From assembly GCA_016801885.1 (NCBI GenBank), contig JAFBJY010000341.1, positions 34,116 to 98,115 on the forward strand: DNA of 64,000 nucleotides, written 5' to 3'. The position numbers and the translations under genes were made by a program. This document shows positions 1 to 11,872 of the stretch, in pieces. Numbering within the stretch: the first letter of the stretch is position 1; each line of letters begins with the position of its first letter. The stretch comes from Toxotes chatareus. Its lineage: Eukaryota > Chordata > Actinopteri > Toxotidae. Under the pieces are notes generated by a model. The model saw only the letters and a list, made by a program, of their open reading frames with translations. It had not been told where the DNA came from and did not search any database.

Positions 1-134
1 GCTTCTACTGACTACACTGAGAAACTAACCTCGAATACTAACTTTGACCATCTAGACATTTGGGCCAGCAGCTGGTTGGCTTAGCTAATGGAACACACAC
101 GCTTCATTTTTCAACTATTTCAATCTCATCTAAC

Positions 135-776
135 CTCTGCTGTGACGGGGGGGGTGTTTACTGATGAAGAGGTGCCAGGTTTGTTACTGGAATCTGTGGT
201 TGGGTGGCTGGTGCCCTCAGAGGAGGTGGTGGTCTTTCTGCTCCTCTTCCTGGGTTCTTCCTCTCTCTCTCTCTCTCAGACTTTCTCTTGCTGCTCTTCC
301 TCCTTTCAGCCTCAACAGGTGTGGATGCCTTCACATCCACACTGGCTGAAGCTGAGGGACTTGAAGGACCAGCAGAAGGACTTGGTGTCCCTCTACTTCT
401 CTTTCTTGGTACCTCTGTGTTCTCATCAAAGGTGGACTTCCTCTTGATTTTCTTCCACCCCTCAGGTTCAACAGGTGTATAAGGACTTGGTGTGCCTCTG
501 CTTCTCTTCCTTGGTACCTCTGTGCTCTCATCAAAGGTGGACTTCCTCTTGCTGCTCTTCCTCCCCTCAGGTTCAACAGGTGTAGATGCCGCTGCATCCA
601 CACCGGCGGAAGCTGAGGGACTTGAAGGACCATCAGAAGGACTTGGTGTCCCTGTGCTTCTCTTCCTTGGTACCTCTGTGCTCTCATCAAAGGTGGACTT
701 TCTCTTGCATTTCTTCTGGGTCTCCTGTGTTCCCTCTCTAGCTCCAATGCTGGGTGCAGGAGGCTCAAGGTTTTTC
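135..776 (-). pseudogene. PIM-like kinase, N-terminal repeat exon (copy A, partial gene)
   Basis: This is the counterpart of the 5' exon of the PIM-like gene at 41106-43411. Only this exon is inside the window; the kinase exons would lie to the left of base 1. It encodes a basic, Ser/Pro-rich region of three modules, each opening with KRKSTFDE-(S/N)TEVPRKRS, over about 270-706. A pyrimidine-rich stretch ending in CAG (minus strand) at 777-779 suggests a splice acceptor, and a G|GT donor is possible at 133-135. The reading frame is open through the three modules, then is lost at the (CT)8 run at 261-276: copy B has (CT)4CCT there and reads on as SEEREEEPRKRS, while copy A reads a different frame. 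The break may be a real lesion or a sequencing error in the dinucleotide run. Confidence 0.75.
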
Positions 777-2626
777 CTGAGACAATGTGATGACCAAGAA
801 AAAAAATGTAAGTGTGTTTGCTTCACTTGTAGCTGGTTTCAGAGTTGAGATACCAGTGTGGGGAATTAATACCAAACTGTGCACCACTCTAAAACAACGT
901 GTCTGCAATCAGACATAAAGGTCATCATAAGTCTGATCTCAGGTGATTTTGCTATAAATGTTCTGACTTCACTGAGAATGAAGTTTAAGAAGTTGATCCT
1001 CATCCTCTAATTGAGATTTGACTCAATCTCGTCTTTTAATTTAGCATTTAGTTACTAAAACACAGATTTAATGAATCTTCCTATCATTTTATCTCCTCTA
1101 ACCTGTAGTGTCAGGTGTATATTATCTACTGTGTCAGTGATCATTACCCTGACAACTGAATCATGTAGATTAACAAGTAAGAGAGAAAGTTTTTGCCAAG
1201 AGTTTGTCCTCATTACTCACTCAGTTGTCTACTAGAAGCCCGAACAGAACTTGTTGTTGGCCACGTTTTGGGATCCATGACTCTCAAACAGTAAAGCTTC
1301 TCGTTTGAATCTCCGAAGAACTGTGCTTGTCTAAGTGTGGTCCCTGTCCTCTAACTAGCTGGTTCCCGGAATGTTCTGATCTCACAACTATGACCTCACA
1401 ATGTGCTACTGTGCGGAGTTCTACTCATTAAAATGCAGAATGTCAAGTCAAATCTAAACACACAAATACATTTAATCCTAATTTCTTTATTTATTCAGTC
1501 ATATCAAAACATGGTTAGGGGCCACAGACAAGCTAATACCAGTGCTAGTGTCACTCAGTCTAACTGTCCTGATGTGTCAATTGACATCTGATGTCAGATG
1601 TGTCTGAGGTCCCTTAGCCCAAAAATGACACTAACAGGGTAAAAACATGCATCAGTGACTGTACTATTTGCAATCCCATTCCCACTCATGACATGCATAG
1701 CACTCATTCATCTACTGTTCTCACTGGACTTTATCAAAGCATCATTATCATCTATGTTTGTGTCTTTCACACCTATATAGTATATTAAGAACATTTGATC
1801 TCACATTTTCATACACATCCTGTTCCAATGTGTCTAGATTGGTGGAAAAAGTAAGTATGTTCAAGAAAAACAGTAAGTACATTACTTCCCTACATCTGTT
1901 CAAAAGAACAAATGTGCAAACCTCCAAACCACTGGCCTCTTTTTCACTATAGATCTGAATTTCTCAATGTTTTGAACAAATTATTAGAGTTTGTGTTTTC
2001 CTTATGTGTGTCTAATGTACTTTCCACTTTTAATGACACTGAAAAGGTAAATTCATGCAAGTTGTCCTGTTAGATTCACTGCACATTAAACACATTTTTA
2101 CGATTACAACAAAGAATAATAAACTTCTAAAAAGTTGGTTTGTCCTTTCATCAGTGGAAGCTGAATTGGATCTGGTTTTCTGGCATCATTATCACAGCCT
2201 GGTTGAGAAATGAGGATGTGGTCCATTCAGTCTCAGTTTTCCACAGTCAGCTGAATGGCACCAAATACACTGCAGTACACATGCTGTCTTCATTCTGTTG
2301 GCACAGGTCGTTCAGTTTTCAGTGTGAAAGCCTTTTGAATTACAGTAAAACACTGTAGTTAAGACATGGTACATCATGATGAATCTCTTAGTTATACCAG
2401 CTTGTCAGGACAGGTGCATGAATGTCTGCTTCAGTTGAGGACTGTTTACACTTACTGCTGCAGGTTGTCCAGATCCATTTCACATTAGGACAGAAAAGCA
2501 TTTAGGCTAGTCCTTTATGATGCTGTATTGTGAGGCTCGTTCTGAAACTAGAGTGAATCTGGGGTTTGTATTGTCAGTTACAGGTCTGCAAACCTGTAAG
2601 TTATTCAGAACTGGTATGTACTGGTA

Positions 2627-2641
2627 TTTTTACTGAAAAAC

Positions 2642-2715
<74 letters not shown>

Positions 2716-2772
2716 TTTACTGAAAAACAACTATATATATATATATATATATAGTTGTTTTTCAGTAAAAAA
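2627..2772. repeat. TA microsatellite with inverted-repeat hairpin (copy A)
   Basis: A long (TA)n run at about 2645-2707 is followed by a T run. A foldback at 2714-2772 then has arms reading TTTTTACTGAAAAACAAC and its exact reverse complement around a TA core. The same arm sequence also occurs in direct orientation just before the first TA run, at about 2627. In copy B the equivalent interval is shorter and the second arm is truncated. Confidence 0.9.
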
Positions 2773-3404
2773 TGGAGTGCCACTATTTCAGTCAACCTAT
2801 TTTAACCTAGATAGATATTTACAACTCAATGGAGAGTGAACCAGCTCTAACAGTAGAGTTAAAAGTCAGTGCCAAGTTCGGCAGACATGCAGTGAAAAAT
2901 TCAACTCTACAGAGTGATATTTAGTGCCAGTCTGCACACGATCTTGGGAGCTCTGCAGCGCATGGTATTTTCTCCACAGTCAGGGTAAGTAACGTAACAT
3001 TCCCATGCTGGTAACATTGTTAATAATAATTTTTCAATTTTATGCTAACAGTGTAGAAATTCGGTATCTTCTCATTGAGTTAAGATGCACCTATAAAACA
3101 TGTTCGCTATGTATTTCTTCTGAATGTTGCTGAGATAATAATATTGCCACGTGTTTTATGGCATAGTTTTAACAACCAAATTATCAATTATTGGTATGTT
3201 AATAATCGCTAATTAGCTTCCATGCTAGGCGAACAAACTCTCAAGAAGTGGGTAATGTTCCCTCTGTGTTAGGGCTGAACGATTTATCGTTTTCTGATTG
3301 AAATTAAGATTTCAGACAACACGATCATGTGATCGCCAAAGCTGCAGATTTTTGCAGTGCTGACTGACCCACGATCTGCTGTGTCAACTATTTTACACAT
3401 ATAT

Positions 3405-3560
3405 GTCCTGCACAGTAAAAAAACACAGTGTCAGTTTAACTCTTAGAGAGCTGAATTTAACTGTTTCAGATAACATTTGGACATTAGAGTAAAATTTACT
3501 CTAAGCCCAGAGTCAACTTTTTGCATTTAATTCTACTCAATTCTGTGTCAGAATTAACAA
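3405..3560. repeat. MITE-like AT-rich repeat (copy A)
   Basis: Contains a near-palindrome at 3484-3504 of the form TTAGAG-TAAAATTTA-CTCTAA, surrounded by further pieces of the type AGAGT...ACTCT and GAGTCAAC. Similar wording recurs at about 2820-2935 and at 57285-57400, which suggests a dispersed non-autonomous element. Ends and target-site duplication were not determined. Confidence 0.4.
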
Positions 3561-4971
3561 CGAAATGTGTAAAAATAATTTGCACTGTAGCTTTTTTACA
3601 CTGTTTAATTTACCTGCACAGAAAACACTGAAAGTTTTTTTTTTTTTTTTTTTAAATGTGGTGTCCAAGAGAGGAAAATCTTAGTCCACACTTTTAAAGC
3701 AAACCCTCAATTTACACTAAGCCTGGGTACCAGTTCCAAAGACTAAATTTACAAGTAGTAGTCAGTAACACCGAGCTTACAATAGCAAACAGTAGTAATT
3801 TTGACAAAAACACTCAGCATACAGTTAAATTCCACACAGAGTACATTAACAATCCTAACAAAAACACACATTCCAAAGCAGGTACATCTGAACACAGTGG
3901 CTGTCAACAACTTAAAGCCTGTAGGAACTTTCTGCTCTTGTTCATATAAACAAGGTTTATATGGTCAGGGTATATACAGCAATCCTTAAATTTAATACCT
4001 TTTGTAATTCAATTCAATTTTATTTATATAGCGCCTTCCACAATTGTCTCAAAGCGCTTTACAGAGACCCAAAGGCTGACCCCAGAGCAAGCACTTAAGG
4101 CGACGGTGGCAAGGAACAACTCCTTTTAACAGGAAGAAATATTGAGCAGATACAAATACAAGTCCAGTTGCCTTCGATGCAATTTGAGAGAGAGAACAAT
4201 GACCGGGATGAATGAGAACATTCACAGACATATTGAGCAGAACCTGGCTCAAATGGGGGACCCTCCTGCCTATGGCCGGGCTGGGTGAAAGGAGGAAAAG
4301 GAGGAAGATAGGACAGCTAGGAATGGAGGAGAGGAGGAGAAGGACATGCAGCAGAATACAAACAGGGTTGACAACGGACAATGTTAGAGGGTCAGCATTT
4401 AGATTACAGTTAGTGAACAGTCAGTGGATAATGTGTGCTCAGATTACAGTTATGATAGGAAACAGAACACAGAGGCAAAAAGCTGTCATGACTGGTAATT
4501 ATTTACATTACAGTCTGCATAGAATATTAATCCAATATTTATCTGTAGCAGAATGGAACATTAAACGTGTTAGAAATGGATCATTGTAAACAATAAACAG
4601 CAGCAGGTGGGTGGAGCCAGGACCATAGGACATGCAGCTCCAGAGCCAGAGATACCTGCAGAAAGGTACAGAGAGAGGGAGACCAGAGAGAAAACAAACA
4701 CGGGACTACGGGACAGAGAGGACACAGAGTTAATGACATGTAATAAATGCTAATAAATGTGAGATTGGGTCTGAAGAGAGAGAGAGAGAGAAGAAGAAGT
4801 GCACAGAAGATCATGGGATGTCCCCAGCAGCCTAGGCCTATATAACTACTAGATAGTTCAGTTGCCTGAGCCAGCCCTACTAAGGGCTATATCCTTAACT
4901 GTAACAGTGTCTATAGAGATAATTGTGACTAACTATAAGTTTAGTTATAATAACTAGGACTGTAACTACAA

Positions 4972-7900
4972 CTAATTATAAGCTTTGTCAAACAAAAAGG
5001 TTTTAAGCTTAATTTTAAAATTAGAGAGGGTGTCTGCTTCCTGAACCCAAACTGGCAGTTGGTTCCACAGGAGAGGGGCCTGATAGCTAAAGGCTCGGCC
5101 TCCCATTCTACTGGGAGGAGCCTGGCCATTGAGGGCCTTATATGTAAGGAGAAGGATTTTAAAATCAATTCTGGATTTTACAGGAAGCCAATGAAGAGAA
5201 GTTAATACAGGAATAGTATGATCTCTCTTGCTAATTCCAGTCAGTACTCTCGCTGCCGCATTTTGGATCAGCTGGAGGCTTTTTAGAGAGTTAACTGGAC
5301 ATCCTGATAATAGAGAATTACAGTTGTCCAGCCTAGAAGTAACAAAAGCATGGACTAATTTTTCAGCATCACTCTGCAACAGAATGTTCCTAATCTTACT
5401 GATATTGCGCAGGTGAAAGAAAGCGGTCCTAGAGACTTGTTTTATATGCGAGTTAACGGACAGATCCTGATCAAAAATAACTCCAAGGTTCCTCACAGTC
5501 GTACTGGAGGCTAAATTAATGCCATCCAGAGTAACTATATGATTAGATAAACTGTTTCTGAGGTGTTTGGGACCAAACAAAATAACCTCAGTTTTGTCTG
5601 AATTCAGAAGAAGAAAGTTACAGGTCATCCAGGCCTTTATGTCTTTAAGACATGCCTGAAGTATGGCTAACTGATCTGTTTCGTCTGGCTTCATAGATAA
5701 ACATAGTTGGGTATCATCCGCATAGCAATGGAAATTTATTCCATGCTTCTTGATAATATTGCCGAGGGGAAGCATGTATAAGGTGAACAATAAGGGTCCA
5801 AGCACAGAACCCTGTGGAACTCCATGACTAACTCTGGTATAAATGAAGGAATCATCATTAACATGAACAAACTGGTATCTATCTGATAGATATGATTTAA
5901 ACCAGCCTAGTGCTGCTCCTTTAATCCCAATAACATGTTCCAATCTTTCCAATAGGATACTATGATCAATAGTGTCAAATGCAGCACTAAGATCTAGCAT
6001 GACAAGTATAGAGACGAGTCCATTGTCTGATGCTATGAGAAGGTTGTTGGTAACTTTCACCAGTGCTGTTTCTGTGCTATGATGAACTCTAAATCCTGAC
6101 TGAAAAACTTCAAACAAAAAAACGTTCCTATGTAGATGATCACACAACTGAGTTGCAACAGCCTTTTCAAGAATTAAAGGGGAGATTGGATATGGGTCTA
6201 TAGTTTGCCAAAATGTCAGAGTCCAGAGAAGGCTTTTTAAGTAAAGGTTTGATAACTGCAACCTTAAAAGCCTGTGGAACATATCCTGTTACTAAAGAGA
6301 GATTTATCTGGTCTAATCTGTTAGTGCTAATCAAAGGCAAACCATCTTTAAGAAGTCTGGTTGAGATAAGATCCAAAAGACATGTTGATGATTTAGATTT
6401 AGAAACTATTAAAGTCAATTCAGTGAGGTCTATGGGAGAGAAACAGTCTAACAACAAATCAGGACTGGCAGACATTTGTAAAGATGCTGTTCTAGACATA
6501 CCTACATCATTAACAGTTGTAGGCAGGATAAGATGGATTCTATCTCTAATGTCTACTATTTTGTTGCTAAAGAAGCTCATAAAGTCATCACTAGTGAGAG
6601 CTAGAGGGATGCATGGTTCAACAGAGCCATGGCTCTTTGTCAGCCTGGCTACAGTGCTGAAAAGAAACCTAGGATTGTTCTTGTTTTCCTCTATTAATGA
6701 TGAATAATAGGCAGTTCGTGCTTTCCGAAGGACTTTTTTTTTATACATTATGAAGCTGTCTTTCCAGGCTAGGCGGAATTCCTCTAAATTAGTGGATAAC
6801 CACTTCCTTTCCAGCTGTCATGACTAGCCCCTAAGGGGTTTTTCTCTGAACTCTTGTTTAGTTTTGTTTACAGTTCCTGTTTTATTTTGAAATCACTGCC
6901 CTTGTGTATCTTGTCTTGTTCTACTTCCTGTCTTTGTCTTGTTTCCCTCCTTTTGTGATTGTCTGCCCCGCCCTAATTGGTTTCACCTGTTGCCCATTGC
7001 CTTGTGTATTTAAGTTTCGTCTTTTCCCTGTGTTCTTGTCGGTTTGTCTGTGTTCCATGCCCAAGTCTGTTCCCATGCCTGTTTCCATGTCCGTCTCCAT
7101 GCCTGAGTCTGCGCCATGCCCCTGTGTTTGTTCATGTTCCTGTGCCTTGCGTTTTCCCCCTCATGGACTTACCTCGGTTTCTGTTGTTTCAAGTAAGGAC
7201 TTTTGTATTTTTGTTTAGTTTTGTTCCTTGGTGTTTTTTTTCTCCCAAGTGGATGATTTTTGGTTGTTTGAGTTTTGTTCCTTGCCCTGGACTCTTCCAG
7301 TGAATTTTGGTTTATTAAAAGACTTTTAGTTCCACCTTTCTGCCTGTCTTGAGGGTTTTTGCTTTTGGGTCCTAGTTCTTGTTTCCCATAGACGTGACAC
7401 CAGCTTCCGTGATATCTGCTTTAAAGTACGTATTTGTGAATCATACCATGGAGCTAGCTTCCTCTGATTAATGACCTTCTTTTTCAAAGGGGCAACAGAA
7501 TCAAGGGTTGATCGTAATGAAGCAGCAGTACTATCAACTAGATAGTTTATATCTGCTGGAGTAAAGTGTAGGCCATTGCCCTCTTTAAAACTGGCACATG
7601 GCAACGGAGATAATAAAGATGGAATCACTTCATTATATTTGGTAACAGCATTATCAGACAAATATCTACAGTAGTTAATTTTTTTCCCAGATGCTGTGCA
7701 GTTCATTATTGTAAATTCAAATGTAACTAAAGAATGATCAGAAAAAACAGGGTTCTGAGGGAATACTGTCAAATATTCAGCTTCTATGCCATAGGTCAGT
7801 ACAAGATCAAGGGTGTGATTAAAACAGTGAGTTGGTTTGTTAACATTTTGTAAAAAGCCAATTGAGTCTAATACTGAATAGAAAGCAGTCTTAAGGCTGT

Positions 7901-8600
7901 CATTGTGGGTATCGACATGAATATTAAAGTCGCCCACTATAATTGCTCTATCCGTACTAAGCACTAAATCAGATAAAAATTCAGTGAATTCAGACAAAAA
8001 CTCTGAGTAAGCAGCAGGTGGACGATACACCACAGCAAATAGGACTGGTTTTTCTGTCTTCCAATTTGGATGTGAGAGGCTGAGGATAAGGCTTTCAAAT
8101 GTACTATATTTCGGCTTAGGTCTAGGATTAATTAATAAACTTGAGTGGTAGATTGCTGCCACTCCTCCTCCTCGGCCTGTGCCTCGAGGAATGTGATAAT
8201 TAATATGACTAGCAGGGGTTGACTCATTTAGACTGACATACTCTTCCTCCTGCAGCCAGGTCTCAGTCAGACAGAATAAATCAATCTGCTGATCCATTAT
8301 CAAATCATTTACTAACAGAGATTTAGACAAGAGAGATCTAATGTTTAATAGCCCACATCTAATTATGGTGTTTTTAGGTTCAGATGCTTTTGTAGTATTA
8401 ATTTTTTTGAGGTTTTTATGAATAACACCTCTAGCATTTTTTAATTTATGCACTTTTTGTTGACGGGGAGCAGACACAGTCTCTATAGGATGAAGGGAGT
8501 CGTTAGAATGGTAGGAATAATAAGAATCATGAGAATCATGGGTGGGTGACAGCTCTAGAGAAACTGCAGAGAAGCGTGTAGGACTGCAACTCTGCATCCT
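4972..8600 (-). pseudogene. L2 ORF2 endonuclease/reverse transcriptase, broken (copy A)
   Basis: The endonuclease part (about 7405-8597) shows the APE-type motifs in order: LNIRS, TETWL, YRPP, GDFNIHVD, LDLVLT and SDHSLV. The reverse transcriptase part (4972-6811) shows NYRPISNLPF, SAAFDTIDHS, GVPQGSVLGPLLF, YADDTQL (5713-5724), NSDKTEVILFG and LGVIFDQDLS, followed by the HWLPVKSRIDFKI region typical of the L2/CR1 group. Lesions: the solo LTR splits the codons between the two domains; a small deletion shifts the frame just after NLPF (about 6190-6215); and the C-terminal region jumps from NGQAP straight to SRMGGRAFS, missing roughly 30 residues found in relatives. The last two are also in copy B, so they predate the duplication. 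Confidence 0.9.
6816..7399 (+). mobile_element. Solo LTR, Ty3/gypsy type (copy A)
   Basis: 584 bp beginning TGTCATGAC and ending CGTGACA, the canonical TG...CA ends, flanked by a 5-bp target-site duplication CCAGC at 6811-6815 and 7400-7404. It contains a TATA-like TGTATTTAAG near 7003 and an ATTAAA poly(A)-type signal near 7314, both in plus orientation. No internal retroviral genes are present. Removing it restores a continuous L2 reading frame across the insertion (RKL then ERKW), so it inserted into the LINE. Open frames inside the LTR are low-complexity artefacts. Confidence 0.9.
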
Positions 8601-9090
8601 GGTCTCAACTCTGGGTTGTCATGACTTTGGTTTTCTAATAAAATCTGTCATATTTCTACATATGAGAGCTGCACCATCCAAAGTGGGATGGATGCCGTCT
8701 CTCCTAATCAGACCAGGTTTTCCCCAAAAAGTTTTCCAGTTGTCAATGAAGGCCACGCGTTTGCTGGACACCACCTAGACAGCCAGCGACGGAATGATAA
8801 CATCTTGACTAAACATGTCATCACTGGTCAAATCGGGCAGGGGTCCAGAGAACACTACGGAGTCCAACATTGTTTTGGCGTAGTTACACACCGATTCCAC
8901 ATTAATTTTAGTGACCTCCGATTGGCGTAATCGGGTGTCATTACCGCCGACGTGAATAACGATCTTACCAAATCTACGTTTATCCTTAGCCAGCAGTTTT
9001 AAATACGATTCAACGTCGCCCGCTCTGGCCCCGGGAATGCATTTAACTATGGTCGCTGGAGGGCCGTTGTTTCAGGCTATGTTTCCTTCG
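8601..9090 (-). pseudogene. L2 ORF1, SGNH/esterase-type, broken (copy A)
   Basis: Minus-strand translation shows an esterase-like series seen in L2/CR1 ORF1 proteins: IPGARAGDVES, IVIHVGGND (GxND block) and, further on, RRDGIHPT, which carries the catalytic His block. An in-frame TGA at 9072-9074 interrupts it before IPGARAG and is shared with copy B. Copy A additionally lost one base near 8757 relative to copy B, which breaks the frame between the GND and DGIHPT blocks. The N-terminal part is not recognisable. Confidence 0.75.
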
Positions 9091-9325
9091 GACTGCCACC
9101 CAGCCGCCCTGGCTTCCCGGCTACTTGGGAGCTGCCGGGGAACGGCTGACAGGAGCTAATGTAGGACGTCTAGCTGTAGCTAATTTCGGCTGGTCCGCAT
9201 CAGCTACAGCGTTAGAGTTGATTAATAAGCTAGGATAACACTCGTAACACCACAGTGCAGAAGCAGCAAACAGGAAGTGACAGAATACGTTACCACTATG
9301 TCCTCCAGTATTTTCTCCTGTCTTT

Positions 9326-9846
9326 CTCTTGCTCCAAGTCACACGATAGACACTCTCCCTAACTTATCAGAACACTTAGCCGGTGCCTTCCTATTGGGTA
9401 AATTAAGTAAGCTGTCTTATGTAATTAAGAAGTGTTTTCACAATTGAGAGTAATAATGTTGAATTGGCAATGAGTGACCTCCACAGACCACACAGTAAAT
9501 GGAGGGGTTTGTTTATAATTCAAAGAGCAAGACCAGATCAGTACTCCTGAAATACTCATAAACCTATAAATTGATGAAATATCATTATGCACGGTTGTAA
9601 CCTCTCTACTATAACTGTTGGACTTTAAAATGTGGTTGCTGTTAAAAATCACAGGGCACCTTGTCTTGGTGCAGATCAGCTGTATTTCTGTGATGTGCTG
9701 CAGCTCAATGCAACCAACAAGCGAATCGTGTTATCTGGCTTTGCCTCTCAGTCTGTTATTTCTGTGCATTAACAGTCACCTGCAACATGCCATTTAGGTA
9801 ACGAGCAATCTCTCACCTACAATGTTGACAAGCAGTTATTACTTTT
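9326..9846. other. Non-coding, outer part of the inverted-repeat left arm (copy A)
   Basis: No gene seen. The sequence is matched in reverse orientation by 56340-56853 and, in degraded form in the same orientation, by about 26280-26710. Confidence 0.8.
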
Positions 9847-10833
9847 CAATTCAATTTCAATTCAATTTTATTTATATAGCGCCTTCCACAATAAAATTTG
9901 TCTCAAAGCGCTTTACAGAGATCCAGAGCCTGACCCCAGAGCAAGCACTTAAGGCGACAGTGGCAAGGAAAAACTCCCTTTTAACAGGAAGAAGCCTTGA
10001 GCAGAACCTGGCTCAAATGGGGGACCCTCCTGCTGATGGCCGGGCTGGGTAAAAGGAGGAAGAGGAGGAAGATAGGACAGCTAGGAATGGAGGAGAGGAG
10101 GAGAAAGACATGCAGCATAATACAAACAGGGTTGGCAGTAGACAATGTTAGAGGGTCAGCATTTAGATTACAGTTAATGAACAGTTAGTGGATAATGTGT
10201 GCTCAGCAGATTACAGTTATGATAGGAAACAGAGCACAGAAGGAAGAAGCTGTCATGACTGGTAATTATTTACATTACAGTCTGCATAGAATATTAATCC
10301 AATATTTATCTGTAGCAGAATGGAACATTAAACGTGTTAGAAATGGATCATTGTAAACAATAAACAGCAGCAGGTGGGTGGAGCCAGGACCACAGACAGA
10401 GAAAATGCAGCTCCGAGCCAGAGATACCTGCAGAAAGGTATAGAAACAGAGAGACCAGAGAGAAAAAAACACAGGACTACGGGAGAGAGAGGACACAGAG
10501 TTAATGACATGTAGTAAAGGCTAATAAATGTGAGAGTGGGTCTGAGGAGAGAAAGAGAGAGAAGAAGAAGGACACAAAAGATCATGGGATGTCCCCCAGC
10601 AGACTAAGCCTATAGCAGCATAACTAAGGGATGGTTCACTTGCCTGAGCCAGCCCTACTAAGGACTACATCCTTAACTGTAACAGTGTCTATAGAGATAA
10701 TTGTGACTTTAGTCATAATAACTAGGACTGTAACTACAACTAATTATAAGCTTTGTCAAACAAAAAGGTTTTAAGCTTAATTTTAAAATTAGTGAGGGTG
10801 TCTGCTTCCCGAACCCAAACTGGTAGTTGGGTT
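9847..10833 (-). mobile_element. 5'-truncated L2 insertion, 987 bp (copy A)
   Basis: Equivalent to the last part of the full L2: the final codons of ORF2 (ending LKTFLFDKAYN) plus the complete 3' UTR and AATTC/AATTG tail. Flanked by a 5-bp direct repeat CTTTT at 9842-9846 and 10834-10838. Two related sequences lack it: the inverted arm near 56320-56340 reads straight through TTATTACTTTTATCCTGCAG (minus strand), and the degraded copy near 26705-26730 also lacks it. Confidence 0.9.
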
Positions 10834-10838
10834 CTTTT

Positions 10839-11712
10839 ATCCTGCAGTACTTCAAATACAGTTAGTAGAAAATGAAGTAGTTGTATTAACCAGACAGATA
10901 ACCTGTTGTAGGAGACCTGGAAGCCTGACTTATAGTGAACTGTTCACAAAATGACATCATACAGTGTTGTGAACACACTATGCAGATATCTGATTAGTCC
11001 AGGTCGACTGTTCTCGCCTGATTAACCTGTAAAGTTAATTGGGTGCAAACAAATGGTGGACTTGGTGAAAACCAGTGAAAGTTAACAGTTTTTTAATAGA
11101 CCCATAGTGACGTACTGAATAGGTTTGTTACACACATAACTGTCTCACTAAATTTTTGCATCTTTTCCTAAATTAGCTTTTAGGTTCTAAATGACTAGTA
11201 AGGCGCTTGTTGTATGTGGACATAACTGATCTGAACAGCAGGCCCCGAGCAGCAGGGGGAGGGTATCCCCTCTGTAATGGGATTTTAGCTGAAAAAGCTG
11301 TCTCTGACTCCCATGACTTCACCTGGTTTCATAACCCTCAGCAAGTAGTCCAGTCCCACAAAACAGCAGCCAGCCTGACTTCTGAGGCCTCTTATCTGGT
11401 CTATGAAGGGTCACCTGACTGGAGGCAAAGGTGGTGACTGATTGCAGTGAAAAGGAGAAGGAAGTGACAGTGTATGATCTTCTCTTATGTTGTAATATTT
11501 CCAGTATGTATTGTTACGACTAATAAAGGCATCTCTCTAAGTACTTATGACTATTTTGTGTGGGTTTTTTTGTCTTGATTTCTGTCTGGACAAACCACAG
11601 GACATCCTCTGTATACTGATACTCTGGATACTGTAAAAACAGGCTGAGAGCACACACTGTGTGAGGAACACAATGGGACTGGATATGGGGTGGCAGAAAC
11701 CACACAGTGACT
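10839..11712. other. Non-coding, inner part of the inverted-repeat left arm (copy A)
   Basis: No gene seen. Matched in reverse by 55517-56330, which lacks about 70 bases corresponding to about 11300-11370 here. Confidence 0.75.
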
Positions 11713-11872
11713 TTTGTCATGTCATCATATGCCGCTTATCTGGGTCCAGGCCCAGTTCGCGGGGGCGACTGCTGCCCAATCCACAATGCATCTTGGTCCT
11801 ACGGCACCGAGCCCATGGAAGGTGGTGCCATCCGGTATGGGGTTCAAACCCACGACCTACCAACTGAGCTAA
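11713..11872 (-). mobile_element. tRNA-derived SINE, 5' end lost (copy A)
   Basis: Reverse complement of the SINE at 55349-55516. The 3' side is preceded by the CACAGTGACT target-site sequence at 11703-11712. On the 5' side the match stops inside the tRNA-like head, after the A box, where the sequence switches to the extra 1.1 kb block. Confidence 0.85.

Larger units (their letters stand above)
777..4005. other. Non-coding interval with small repeats
   Basis: No convincing exon was seen; short open frames here lack any recognisable domain. The interval holds a TA microsatellite with a hairpin (2627-2772), a stretch near 3268-3345 that resembles the end of hAT-type elements (GGGCTGAACGATTTATCG), and a MITE-like AT-rich stretch at about 3405-3560 with a near-palindromic core. 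Any upstream exon or promoter of the PIM-like gene should lie here, but I could not identify one. Confidence 0.6.
4006..9325 (-). mobile_element. L2-clade LINE, nearly full length, inactive (copy A)
   Basis: The element reads on the minus strand. Its 3' end at about 4006 carries short AATTC/AATTG repeats and the widespread fish tail with TATATAGCGCC and CAAAGCGCTTTACAGAG. ORF2 with endonuclease and reverse transcriptase occupies 4972-8600, and an esterase-type ORF1 remnant lies upstream at about 8600-9090. The 5' boundary near 9325 is inferred because the inverted copy at 55517-56853 stays homologous to the flank only up to there. The element is interrupted by a solo LTR at 6816-7399. It is non-functional: ORF1 has a stop codon, ORF2 a frameshift and an internal deletion. 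Confidence 0.9.

Noticed and set aside
2645..2751. CRISPR-like or satellite array
   Set aside because: Simple dinucleotide repeat; no spacers.
6213..6707. 164-codon plus-strand frame (and 48807-49301)
   Set aside because: Antisense shadow of the L2 reverse transcriptase.
6904..7303. Open frames rich in Cys, Pro and Ser within the solo LTR (and 49499-49949)
   Set aside because: They lie wholly inside an LTR with defined ends and have low-complexity translations.
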